A DNA stretch of 13,962 bases from positions 1-13,962 of the forward strand of contig JAUXDO010000023.1 in NCBI GenBank assembly GCA_030618315.1. The letters are read 5' to 3'. A model generated the notes under the pieces. That model ran no database searches. It saw only the letters and a list, made by a program, of their open reading frames with translations, and was not told the DNA's origin. A program made the position numbers and the translations under genes. The stretch is from Candidatus Peregrinibacteria bacterium (lineage in GTDB: Bacteria > Patescibacteriota > Gracilibacteria > UM-FILTER-43-11). Shown here in pieces: positions 6,449 through 13,600 of the stretch (position 1 is the stretch's first letter; each line of letters begins with the position of its first letter).

Positions 6449-7030
6449 ATGCATAAACTAGAAATTCGAAGACAGCTCATTCATATACTGTACGGACCAC
6501 TGTTGGTTGCTCTGCATTATTATCAAATAATTGATATCAATCTGTTACTCGGAATGATTATTGGCGGATCAGTTGCTTCATACCTAATAAAACGCGAGCG
6601 ACTTAATATAGTTTCTAAAATTCTGTCATTTTTTGAACGTGATCATCATATGCAGAATTTTCCGGGACGAGGAATTTTATTTTTCACAATTGGAGCATTC
6701 ATATGTTTCATATTCTTTGAACCATATTTGGCTTACGCAGGCATCTTGATTTTAAGCGTAGGTGATGCATTTACAAATATTATCGGAAGGCATTTCGGAA
6801 AAATAAAAACCAAATTAAACCCTCACAAATACATAGAAGGAACAATCGTCGGCATTTTAGTCTCAATTCCAATCGCTTTCTACTTTGTTCCAAATCTTTT
6901 CGCAGCGATATCAGCCGCTTGCGTAGCTATGATATTAGAAATGCCTCATATTAAAATATTAGGTCTTGAAATTGATGATAATTTATTGATACCGGTAGGA
7001 GCGAGCTTTACGCTGAGTTTATTTGTATAA
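6449..7030 (+). CDS. Polyprenol/diacylglycerol kinase family membrane protein (dolichol kinase-like, CTP-dependent type)
   Basis: The 193-residue protein is very hydrophobic with several membrane helices. It carries the signature of the DGK1/SEC59/phytol kinase group (CTP_transf_1, COG0170). These are E5 and R7-R8 with H12 in the opening EIRRQLIH, then PGRG (72-75), the motif SVGDAFTNIIGRHFGK (103-118) and K127-E130-G131 in KYIEGTIVG. Family members use CTP to phosphorylate a lipid alcohol, such as a polyprenol or diacylglycerol. Here that could support lipid carrier recycling, but the substrate is not shown. An earlier in-frame TTG at 6389 would add 20 residues encoded by the repeat tract. 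I chose the ATG at 6449 because the family motif EIRRQLIH begins right after it. The YraN-family gene starts five bases after its stop. Confidence 0.85.
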   Translation: MHKLEIRRQLIHILYGPLLVALHYYQIIDINLLLGMIIGGSVASYLIKRERLNIVSKILSFFERDHHMQNFPGRGILFFTIGAFICFIFFEPYLAYAGILILSVGDAFTNIIGRHFGKIKTKLNPHKYIEGTIVGILVSIPIAFYFVPNLFAAISAACVAMILEMPHIKILGLEIDDNLLIPVGASFTLSLFV

Positions 7031-7035
7031 ATGGG

Positions 7036-7407
7036 ATGAACAAACAAGAAACAGGAAAAAAAGGTGAAGATATGGCAGTAGATTATTTGGCAAAAGAGGG
7101 ATATGATATCCTGGATCGCAATTATCTAAAACGACAAGGAGAAATAGATATAATTGCATTCGATCCGAAATTTAAGGAAATTGTATTTGTTGAAGTTAAA
7201 ACCAGAAAAGATTCAAAATTTGGCTACCCGGAAGAATTCGTTAGTAACAGAAAGATTGAAAAAATTGAGACAACGGGCAATATTTGGTTAGATGAAAACA
7301 ACAAAATTGATACATTTTGGAGAATTGATATAATAGCAATTGAGCTAGACTATAATCCGCCAAAAATTGAGCACTTAAAAAATATTACTCAGGAAGACGA
7401 ATCATAA
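7036..7407 (+). CDS. YraN family (UPF0102) predicted nuclease-fold protein
   Basis: The product has 123 residues, the usual size for this family. It shows the ordered motifs GKKGEDMAVDYL (7-18), GYDILDRNY, GEIDIIAFD (35-43) and VFVEVKTR (50-57). D38, E53 and K55 make the D...ExK arrangement of restriction-endonuclease-like folds. No cellular role is firmly established for YraN, though a part in DNA processing is often proposed. The ATG at 7036 is five bases after the previous stop, so the two genes are probably transcribed together. A second ATG at 7031 is out of frame and closes after two codons. Confidence 0.93.
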   Translation: MNKQETGKKGEDMAVDYLAKEGYDILDRNYLKRQGEIDIIAFDPKFKEIVFVEVKTRKDSKFGYPEEFVSNRKIEKIETTGNIWLDENNKIDTFWRIDIIAIELDYNPPKIEHLKNITQEDES

Positions 7408-7462
7408 TGATTGAATTTATGTGTTATCTTGTCCAACTGTTATATACTGCACTACTTAACAC

Positions 7463-7620
7463 GTAATTTGTAAATTGTAACTTGTAATTTTATAAGTAAC
7501 AATTAGCCAATACACAAACTTAAATATAAATAAGAAATTAATTTATTAATTAACTTGTGTATCACTAAGCTACTTATGGCCAAATACTTAGAAAATTTCA
7601 AATTACTAATTACAAATTAC
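7463..7620. repeat. 158-bp nested imperfect palindrome with heptad arms
   Basis: The left arm 7463-7490 is four 7-bp units of the type GTAA(T/A/C)(T/C)T, and the right arm 7593-7620 is the inverted counterpart (24 of 28 positions match). Nested inside are ATAAGTA 7492-7498 with TACTTAT 7571-7577, and ATACACAA 7510-7517 with TTGTGTAT 7555-7562, around an AT-only centre. The palindrome ends eight bases before the ATG at 7629. It fills most of the 221-bp gap between the YraN-family gene and the PEGA-like gene, and I see no gene in it. Confidence 0.8.
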
Positions 7621-7628
7621 CAAAATAA

Positions 7629-8606
7629 ATGACCCAATACATACGAAAAATTTTAATTGTCATAGTAGTACTTACGCTTATTGTATTAGTAAGCATTTGG
7701 GTATACGCATTTGATAAGGGAAAAATTGAGGTAACAACAGGCCTTGATAATTACAAAATAACTATAGATGAACAAATTGCATTTTGTAACAACGACCCAT
7801 GCATAATAGAAGCAAAAAGTAATATCCATAATGTTCGTTTTGAAAAAGAAAGCTACAATCAAATTACAAGTACTGTGTATGTAAAAAGAGGTGAAACAAC
7901 TCCGGTTCCTTTAGAGCCAAAAAAAACAATAACTTTACAGCCAAGTGATGTTGTTAAGGATATTAAGAGACCAAAACTTCCTGCTCCACCAAATTTTGAT
8001 TCAAAATATTCAGCTATTGCGTATAGTTGGAATGAAAATAGAGATAAATATTTATTTTTGGATGAAGAAGATGATAGGTTAAAAATAATCGACAAAGAGG
8101 GGGAGATAACTCTTGTTACAACGCTGAAAAATATTGAAAGTCCGATTGATTTTTATTGGTCATCAGATGAAAAACGAATATTGGTAAATAAAGATAATGA
8201 TTTTTATTTTATAGATGTACAACTAGGCTCAAGAAAAAAATACGTGATTGATTTTGACCCGGAATATGTTTTATGGTCACCAAAAAATGACTATATACTG
8301 CTAAATGATAAGGAAAAATCAATGTATAGAATAGACTGGAACAAGCAAAACTATATTGAACCTCTTAATACAAAACTGGATTTATCACTAAGTGTATGGG
8401 TAAATGATGACCAATTACTAATATATATAGCTGATGAAGATGTAAATAAGACAAATATTTTCCTATTTAATCCACAAACATTCACAAGAGAGCAGTTAAC
8501 TCAAAAATTTGACTTCCCCGTTGATGATATTTATTATGATTCGGAAATAAACACTGGATTCCTGCATGATTCAGGGGAAAACCAATGGTATAAATTAGAA
8601 TTATGA
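7629..8606 (+). CDS. Membrane-anchored protein with PEGA-like domain and beta-propeller-like repeats
   Basis: The product has 325 residues. A single hydrophobic helix at 8-28 follows a short basic N terminus, so most of the protein should lie outside the membrane. Residues 30-98 look like a PEGA-type beta domain: GKIEVTTGLDNYKITID at the start, then a Pro-Cys pair, a HNVRFEKESYNQI strand and VYVKRGETTPVPL. Residues 120-325 contain repeated strands of the TolB/WD40-like kind (YLFLDEEDDRLKIID, DFYWSSDEKRILVN, YVLWSPKNDYILLN, LSVWVNDDQLLIYIAD). They suggest a beta-propeller that binds a protein or sugar partner. These domain calls rest on sequence pattern only; function is unknown. The stop overlaps the next start (ATGA), which points to joint translation with the secreted hydrolase-like protein. 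Confidence 0.72.
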   Translation: MTQYIRKILIVIVVLTLIVLVSIWVYAFDKGKIEVTTGLDNYKITIDEQIAFCNNDPCIIEAKSNIHNVRFEKESYNQITSTVYVKRGETTPVPLEPKKTITLQPSDVVKDIKRPKLPAPPNFDSKYSAIAYSWNENRDKYLFLDEEDDRLKIIDKEGEITLVTTLKNIESPIDFYWSSDEKRILVNKDNDFYFIDVQLGSRKKYVIDFDPEYVLWSPKNDYILLNDKEKSMYRIDWNKQNYIEPLNTKLDLSLSVWVNDDQLLIYIADEDVNKTNIFLFNPQTFTREQLTQKFDFPVDDIYYDSEINTGFLHDSGENQWYKLEL

Positions 8607-9715
8607 AAAAACAAAAACAATTATTAATAATATTGGCGGTGTTGATATCACTAACTTCTTTGATGTTTTTTAATGCAAAAGCCGATGTTAGAGAGGGGCA
8701 AATTCAAATTGAAAAACCAGATAGTGTTAGAGCTATATATTTAACCGCTTATACTGTTTCATCCACACGTTTTCCGGATATCATAATGCAATTAAAAGAA
8801 AGTGGTGGAAATGCGGTTGTAATTGACATTGAGCACGGTGGTGGAAAACTAGCCTTCGAACCAAAAAATGAATTTGTTAAATCAATAAACTCAGGAACTG
8901 CAACACTTAATAATCTAAAAGAAATTGTTAACTACCTTCATAACCAAGGAGTATATGTAATTGCCAGACAGGTGATTTTTAATGACCCATACGCTTCGGT
9001 ACGCAGACCGGACTGGAGAATTAGATATAAATGGGGAGGTGGTCTTTATGATTACAGATGGCTGGATCCATCCAGGCCGAGTGTACAGAACTACAATTTA
9101 CTTATGATGGATGAAGTCGCACAATTTGGCTTCGATGAAATCCAATTTGACTACATAAGATTCCCTGCCGCAAATCATAATTATTTGGATTATTGGTACA
9201 ATGAAGAACAATTTAAAAATAGTGACGTTATTAATCATTTTCTACAGCGTGCAAGTGTAATAGCGGATAAGAATGATGTTGATTTGAGCGTTGATACATT
9301 TGGCGGAGTGGTTTGGGGAGACGTAGATTGGAGAATTGTAGGTCAATCTATTCCGGAAATGGCAAAAATTGTAGATGTAATATATCCAATGACGTATCCA
9401 TCTCATTACAGCCCGGGCTATTATGGTATTTACAACATGTACTATGCCCCATATGACATTGTTTATGAGTCAATTAAAAGGTTTGTGGAACAAGCAGACG
9501 GTAATGCGGAAATAAGGCCTTATATACAAGGCTTTGCCTTAAAAACTACTAATTTTGGTGGTAAATACATAGGCGATCAAATTCAGGCAGGATACGATGC
9601 AGGAGCCACAGGTTTTGCAATCTGGAATGCCCGAAATAGCTATACGTATAGCTGGAGTACTTTGGGGATGGAGCCGACACCTATCGTTGATATTGCTAAT
9701 ACTATCACTGATTGA
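8603..9715 (+). CDS. Secreted putative glycoside hydrolase (PF13200/DUF4015 type)
   Basis: The product has 370 residues. Residues 1-27 are a typical signal peptide: KKQKQ, then a hydrophobic core, then a type I peptidase site AKA before D28. The rest is a TIM-barrel-like domain of the DUF4015 group. It shows AIYLTAYT (44-51), the strand VVIDIEHGGGK (72-82), WLDPSRPSVQNY (153-164), the family motif GFDEIQFDYIRFP (176-188), then DTFGG and PMTYPSHY. D183 and E179 are candidate catalytic acids, by analogy with related barrels only. The substrate is not known; a cell-surface or host polysaccharide is possible. The four-base overlap with the propeller gene suggests that the two products work together at the cell surface. 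A heptad hairpin begins five bases after its stop. Confidence 0.87.
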   Translation: MKKQKQLLIILAVLISLTSLMFFNAKADVREGQIQIEKPDSVRAIYLTAYTVSSTRFPDIIMQLKESGGNAVVIDIEHGGGKLAFEPKNEFVKSINSGTATLNNLKEIVNYLHNQGVYVIARQVIFNDPYASVRRPDWRIRYKWGGGLYDYRWLDPSRPSVQNYNLLMMDEVAQFGFDEIQFDYIRFPAANHNYLDYWYNEEQFKNSDVINHFLQRASVIADKNDVDLSVDTFGGVVWGDVDWRIVGQSIPEMAKIVDVIYPMTYPSHYSPGYYGIYNMYYAPYDIVYESIKRFVEQADGNAEIRPYIQGFALKTTNFGGKYIGDQIQAGYDAGATGFAIWNARNSYTYSWSTLGMEPTPIVDIANTITD

Positions 9716-9719
9716 TTAA

Positions 9720-9790
9720 TAGCGGTTAGAAACTAGCGATTAGCGAGTAGCTTAAAAAGCTAACCGCTAGCAGCTAACCGCTAACCGCTA
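9720..9790. terminator. G/C-rich heptad hairpin between convergent genes, possible bidirectional terminator
   Basis: Five 7-bp units of the type TAGCGNT (9720-9754) are followed by a six-base link and four units of the type TAACCGC (9761-9788). The two halves are inverted and fold as one hairpin; the apex TAGCTT 9748-9753 and AAGCTA 9757-9762 is perfect around a three-base loop. The element follows the hydrolase stop (+) and lies downstream of the uS9 stop (-). TTTATT follows on the + strand, and a run of T lies on the other strand near 9806-9815. Terminator function is an inference from position and folding. Confidence 0.65.
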
Positions 9791-9853
9791 TTTATTCAAC
9801 CTCACCAAAAAAAGAGTTACACATCAATATCATCAAATGCCAAATGATAAATA

Positions 9854-10303
9854 TTACCTCTTAGCCCACTGTGGAGCGCGACGAGCTTTTTTCAAACCAA
9901 ATTTCTTACGTTCTTTAGTTCTGGAATCACGTGTTAAAAAGCCAGCAGTTTTTAAAACTTTTCGAAGTTCCGGATCATATTCTAAAAGAGCTTTTGCAAT
10001 ACCATGTCTAATTGCATCAGATTGTGAGCTAACACCTCCTCCGACTACTAAAGCTGTTATATCGAATAACTTCATAGCATTAGCTAACTTTAGAGGAGCT
10101 TTAATATTGCCGATCAAAGTACCAAAGAAATACTCATCAACTGGAGAATTATTAACAATAATTTCACCTTTTCCATTTTCATATAACCGCACACGAGCAA
10201 TAGAAGTCTTACGCTTTCCATTTGCATAGAAATAATTACCTTTTCGTTTCATTAGGTTATTTTCTTCTTTATCGGTGGTTGTAGATTTCTTATCTTCAGC
10301 CAT
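9854..10303 (-). CDS. rpsI: 30S ribosomal protein uS9
   Basis: This is a small-subunit protein whose C-terminal tail reaches the P-site tRNA in bacteria. The 149-residue product has the conserved core (NGKRKTSIARVRL, GGGVSSQSDAIRHGIAKALLEYD, GFLTRDSRTKERKKFGLKKAR) and the expected basic end (AKR). About 20 extra residues precede the core (MAEDKKSTTTDKEENN...), a charged extension longer than in E. coli. An internal ATG at 10252 would remove most of it. I kept the longer start because it lies eight bases after the uL13 stop, as expected for a tight pair. It is the last gene of the leftward ribosomal cluster. Confidence 0.97.
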   Translation of the reverse strand: MAEDKKSTTTDKEENNLMKRKGNYFYANGKRKTSIARVRLYENGKGEIIVNNSPVDEYFFGTLIGNIKAPLKLANAMKLFDITALVVGGGVSSQSDAIRHGIAKALLEYDPELRKVLKTAGFLTRDSRTKERKKFGLKKARRAPQWAKR

Positions 10304-10311
10304 ATGTGAAA

Positions 10312-10743
10312 TTAAATGTTAAGTGTAATAGGATTCTGACCAGAATGAGGATGCTCTGATCCGGCATATATATTCAACTTTGCAAGAATGAATTTCTTTA
10401 AACGATTTTTAGGAATCATACCGGACACTGCTTCATCCAAAATTCTTTTTGGATTAATCTCCTGAACTGTTTTAAAAGGTTTTCGACGTAAATGACCCAA
10501 ATAACCAGTATGATGTATATATTCCTTCTGTTCCTCTTTCTTTCCGGTTAATCTGATCTTTTCAGCATTGATAACCACAACATAATCACCCATATCAACA
10601 TGAGGAGCAAAAGTAGGTTTGTTCTTACCACGTAATATAACAGCAATTTCTGTTGCAAGTCTTCCAAGCACTTTATCAGTAGCATCTACCAAATACCACT
10701 TTCTGTCGTCTTTAGCCGGAGATTTAGGAGTAAATGTTTTCAT
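10312..10743 (-). CDS. rplM: 50S ribosomal protein uL13
   Basis: This is an early-assembly large-subunit protein. The 143-residue product is full length, with the conserved WYLVDATDKVLGRLATEIA, GDYVVVINAEKIRLTGKK, YIHHTGYLG and AVSGMIPKNRLKK segments. It pairs with uS9 eight bases downstream, the common rplM-rpsI arrangement. The upstream gap to bL17 is 166 bp and holds an inverted heptad element. Confidence 0.97.
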   Translation of the reverse strand: MKTFTPKSPAKDDRKWYLVDATDKVLGRLATEIAVILRGKNKPTFAPHVDMGDYVVVINAEKIRLTGKKEEQKEYIHHTGYLGHLRRKPFKTVQEINPKRILDEAVSGMIPKNRLKKFILAKLNIYAGSEHPHSGQNPITLNI

Positions 10744-10799
10744 TATTTGAATTAATTTCGTTACGTGACTTATTTTATATTATTAGCGATACCTTACTC

Positions 10800-10870
10800 G
10801 TAATTTGTAACTTGTAACTTGTAATTTTACTGATTGTCAGTTTAATTACAAATTACGAATTACTAATTAC
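10800..10870. repeat. Symmetrical heptad hairpin between rplQ and rplM
   Basis: Four units GTAA(T/C)TT at 10800-10827 and four units NAATTAC at 10843-10870 form inverted 28-base arms (23 of 28 positions match). Between them ACTGA 10829-10833 pairs with TCAGT 10837-10841. The left word is the same as in the tract at 7463 and close to that at 927. The element lies within a ribosomal protein operon, so it may act as an attenuator, a processing site or a promoter-insulating terminator. None of these is shown. Confidence 0.85.
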
Positions 10871-10909
10871 ATCTATCGTATTATGTTAACAGTGGACAAA
10901 ATACAAAAA

Positions 10910-11263
10910 CTATATTAACTCAATCTGTACTATTGGTGCAGAATCACCTGCTCTAAAACCTAGAGGAATAACTCTTAAGAAACCTGAATTACGATCTTTA
11001 TATCGTTCTAAGAGTTCGCGAATTAATTTTTTAGATGCGTTTTTATCAGATAAATATGAATTTAACGCACGCATAGCAACCGGTAATGATTGTTTCTTTG
11101 AATTGGATATTAATTTCTCAACAATTGGTTTAACAACTTTAGCTTTTGACTTAGTAGTTTTAATTTTTTCATACAAAATAATTGATGTTGCCATGTTTCT
11201 CAGCATTGCATCCAAATGCGCTTTATTTCTATTCAGCCGTTTTGATTTAACTCTATGTCTCAT
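10910..11263 (-). CDS. rplQ: 50S ribosomal protein bL17
   Basis: This large-subunit protein lies near the exit tunnel. The 117-residue product is full length for the short bacterial form and has the classic opening MRHRVKSKRLNRNKAHLDAM, then RNMATSIILYEKIKTT, KAKVVKPIVEKLI and the ending RAGDSAPIVQIELI. It follows rpoA, as in the usual alpha operon, but with 139 bp of repeat-rich sequence between them. Confidence 0.97.
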   Translation of the reverse strand: MRHRVKSKRLNRNKAHLDAMLRNMATSIILYEKIKTTKSKAKVVKPIVEKLISNSKKQSLPVAMRALNSYLSDKNASKKLIRELLERYKDRNSGFLRVIPLGFRAGDSAPIVQIELI

Positions 11264-11299
11264 AATTTAGTTGAAAGTTGTACGATTTATATTTTTAAC

Positions 11300-11400
11300 G
11301 TTGTAAGTTGTAGGTTGTAGGTTGTAAGTTGTATGTTGTAGGTTGTATGATTTAAGTTATATTATAGGTCCTTAATCTTTCAACGTACAACTTAAATCAT
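11300..11400. repeat. Seven-unit GTTGTAN array followed by a 12-bp inverted repeat, between rpoA and rplQ
   Basis: Bases 11300-11348 are seven 7-bp units GTTGTAN in which only the last base varies (A, G, G, A, T, G, T). ATGATTTAAGTT at 11347-11358 is perfectly inverted at 11389-11400, with a 30-base loop. The right arm ends two bases before the rpoA stop codon. Confidence 0.9.
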
Positions 11401-11402
11401 TC

Positions 11403-12389
11403 TTACAAGGTTCCATCATCTGTTAAAGCAAGACCACGTGGTGATAATGCATCAGCAACTTCCGTCATAGCTTTCTTACCGAATCCACGGAAATTACCAA
11501 GTTTACTAGGACTACATTTAACAAGCTGTTCAATAGAACCAATACCCCCGTTAATCAAAGCATTAAGTGTTCGAGGTGAAAAATTCAGAATCTCAATCGG
11601 TGTATATGTTTCTTTCTTTGACTCTTCTTCAATTTCTTCAAGCTCTTTTTCTTTAACTGTCTGAACATCACTTCTGAATTCCGGTTCAATATCATCTTCT
11701 TCCATCAGGAACAAATCAAAATATGATTTTAATACGCTTGATGCAAATTTTAGAGCTTCTTCCGGACTAATTGAACCATTTGTTTCAATATCGATTGTTA
11801 ATTTGTCCAAATCTGTCATTTGTCCGACACGAGTACTGGTTATGTCATATCGAATCTTCTTAACAGGAGAATAAATAGCATCAATTTGAATAAGTCCAAT
11901 ATCTTTCTTGCTCTTTTTCTTTAGAGTTGCCGGCACATAACCTACTCCCTTCTCAACAGTCATCTCAATATTAAGCTTTGTTCCTTTTTTAGTAATAGAT
12001 GTAATTCTATGTTCTGGATTTAGTATCTCGATATCACTTGAAGTATCAATAGATTTAGCAGTTACCTCACCTTCTTTGTTAACAGATAGTTTTACTGTTT
12101 CAGGATCTTTAGAATGCTTCTTAAGCTGTACCAGCTTTAAGTTCAAAAGAATATCTAAAACACTATCTTTAACACCGGTAAGAGTTGAATATTCATGAGA
12201 TGCTCCCTCAATTTTGGCCGCTGTTATAGCAGCACCAGGCAAAGAAGATAGAAGTACTCTGCGGAAAGCATTACCCAAAGTCATTCCATATCCAGCAGGA
12301 AGTGGGCTAATGCTGATTACAGCATGATTTGCCTCAGCGGATTCCACCTTGATTTTAGGTAATCCAATTTCTTCTTGTATGATATGCAT
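11403..12389 (-). CDS. rpoA: DNA-directed RNA polymerase subunit alpha
   Basis: The alpha dimer starts assembly of the RNA polymerase core, and its C-terminal domain contacts DNA UP elements and activators. The 328-residue product has the N-terminal dimer domain with YGMTLGNAFRRVLLSS (34-49), GAAITAAKIEGASHEYS and the later YVPATLKKKSKKDIG and ISPEEALKFAS segments. A strongly acidic linker (about 233-258) leads to the C-terminal domain from 261 (TPIEILNFSPRTLNALINGG, LGNFRGFGKKAMTEV), with the usual helix-hairpin-helix. Nothing is truncated. Twenty bases separate it from rpsD. Confidence 0.98.
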   Translation of the reverse strand: MHIIQEEIGLPKIKVESAEANHAVISISPLPAGYGMTLGNAFRRVLLSSLPGAAITAAKIEGASHEYSTLTGVKDSVLDILLNLKLVQLKKHSKDPETVKLSVNKEGEVTAKSIDTSSDIEILNPEHRITSITKKGTKLNIEMTVEKGVGYVPATLKKKSKKDIGLIQIDAIYSPVKKIRYDITSTRVGQMTDLDKLTIDIETNGSISPEEALKFASSVLKSYFDLFLMEEDDIEPEFRSDVQTVKEKELEEIEEESKKETYTPIEILNFSPRTLNALINGGIGSIEQLVKCSPSKLGNFRGFGKKAMTEVADALSPRGLALTDDGTL

Positions 12390-12409
12390 AAATATATGAG
12401 GTTAAAAAT

Positions 12410-13015
12410 TTAACGTGAGTAAAACTCAACAATTAACTGGCTATTAATACTCTTTTCCAAATCGTCTGTTTCGGGAAGAGCCAGTACTTCCACAGATAGT
12501 TTTTTTAAATCAACTGTCAGCCATTTAGGCGAATAATCTTTTAACTTATCTAAATCATTATATAGTGGTGATTTAGCAAATTTAGGTATTAACTGAATCT
12601 TATCACCAGGACGAATCGCAATAGAAGGAATATCAACACGGCGACCATTAAGTGTAAAATGACCATGTGAAACCATTTGACGAGCCTGCATTCTGGTAAC
12701 TGCAAATTGAGAAACATAAATAACGTTATCTAAACGTTTTTCAAGAAGGCCTAATAAGTTCTGACCTGTATCACCTTCTTGTGCAACAGCTTTTTTAAAA
12801 CAATTGCTCATTTGACGTTCAGATAAACCAAATGTAAAACGAGCCTTCTGTTTTTCATCCAATTGTCTACCATATTCACTCTTCTTTGAGAATTTCGCAC
12901 CATGCATTCCAGGCTTAGACTGACGCTTTCGTAGAATTTTTGTATATTTATCGGTACCAAAGAGGTTAACTCCCAGTCTACGACATAACTTTGCTTTAGG
13001 TCCTGTATATCTCAT
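12410..13015 (-). CDS. rpsD: 30S ribosomal protein uS4
   Basis: This is a primary 16S rRNA-binding protein that nucleates 30S assembly; in E. coli it also represses the alpha operon. The 201-residue product opens with the conserved MRYTGPKAKLCRRLGVNLFG and contains RKRQSKPGMHG, KQKARFTFGLSERQM and an S4 RNA-binding domain from about residue 92 (KRLDNVIYVSQFAVTRMQARQMVSHGHFTLNGR). It ends in the usual VEFYSR. The N-terminal cysteine cluster of zinc-binding forms is absent, so this is the cysteine-free type. A large hairpin-forming spacer separates it from rpsK. Confidence 0.98.
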   Translation of the reverse strand: MRYTGPKAKLCRRLGVNLFGTDKYTKILRKRQSKPGMHGAKFSKKSEYGRQLDEKQKARFTFGLSERQMSNCFKKAVAQEGDTGQNLLGLLEKRLDNVIYVSQFAVTRMQARQMVSHGHFTLNGRRVDIPSIAIRPGDKIQLIPKFAKSPLYNDLDKLKDYSPKWLTVDLKKLSVEVLALPETDDLEKSINSQLIVEFYSR

Positions 13016-13047
13016 GAATAATTAAGTTGTAAGTTGTATGATTTATG

Positions 13048-13181
13048 ATTTACGTTTGCGTTGGCGAAGGGCGTATCGGTTTACGTCTGACGTATTACGT
13101 TTCGTCTTACGTTAGATACTAGCCATAACGCAGACGATACCGTTAGACGATACGCTTTTCGCAACCGCAAACGATGTAAAT
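13048..13181. repeat. Large imperfect palindrome between rpsK and rpsD
   Basis: The left arm 13053-13078 and right arm 13148-13173 are inverted at 22 of 26 positions. ATTTA 13048-13052 extends the stem with TAAAT 13177-13181 across a three-base bulge. Further in, CGTCTG 13084-13089 pairs with CAGACG 13131-13136. The loop side again shows 7-bp words ending in ACGT (about 13080-13100). The gap is 179 bp and contains no open gene. Its many CG steps contrast with the AT-rich surroundings. Confidence 0.8.
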
Positions 13182-13194
13182 GTTAATTAAAAAA

Positions 13195-13590
13195 TTATAT
13201 TCTTCTACGTTTTTTCTTACGACAGCCATTGTGAGCCATAGGAGTAACATCGAAAATTGCATCTAATTCCAAGCCAGCTGCCTGCAATCCACGAATTGAT
13301 TGTTCTCTTCCTGTCCCAACTCCTTTTACAAATATTTTTACTTTTTTAATTCCATAAGCACTGGCTTTTTCCATCAATTTTTCAGCTGTAACAGTTGCAG
13401 CATACGGAGTAGATTTACGAGAACCTTTAAACCCATTAGCTCCTGCACTTGATTGAGCAATAACATTGCCACTTTCCTCAGTTAGAGTCATTAAAGTGTT
13501 ATTAAAAGATGCTGTGATATACACATTTGCACTTTCAATAGTTCTCTTAACCTTCTTGCCACTGGATTTTTTAACCTTTTGATCAGCCAT
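13195..13590 (-). CDS. rpsK: 30S ribosomal protein uS11
   Basis: This small-subunit platform protein lies near the mRNA exit. The 131-residue product is full length, with the conserved ASFNNTLMTLTEESGNVIAQSSAG, TPYAATVTAEKLMEKA, KIFVKGVGTGREQSIRGLQ and DVTPMAHNGCRKKKRRR segments. The asparagine in HNGC matches the site that is isomerised to isoaspartate in other bacteria. After HNGCR it has KKK where most bacteria have PPK. It follows uS13 after a short gap filled by heptads. Confidence 0.98.
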   Translation of the reverse strand: MADQKVKKSSGKKVKRTIESANVYITASFNNTLMTLTEESGNVIAQSSAGANGFKGSRKSTPYAATVTAEKLMEKASAYGIKKVKIFVKGVGTGREQSIRGLQAAGLELDAIFDVTPMAHNGCRKKKRRRI

Positions 13591-13600
13591 ATCTATAAAA

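Noticed and set aside
8603..9740. TGA read as glycine (genetic code 25 of Absconditabacteria/Gracilibacteria)
   Set aside because: Reading through the TGA at 9713 leads into the repeat hairpin, and the family domain is already complete. The TGA at 8604 overlaps the next start in the usual way.
9837..10229. Plus-strand open frame opposite rpsI
   Set aside because: It is the antisense shadow of the uS9 gene.
11300..11348. Single-position variation as the work of a diversity-generating retroelement
   Set aside because: There is no reverse transcriptase, no coding variable repeat and no bias towards adenine positions.
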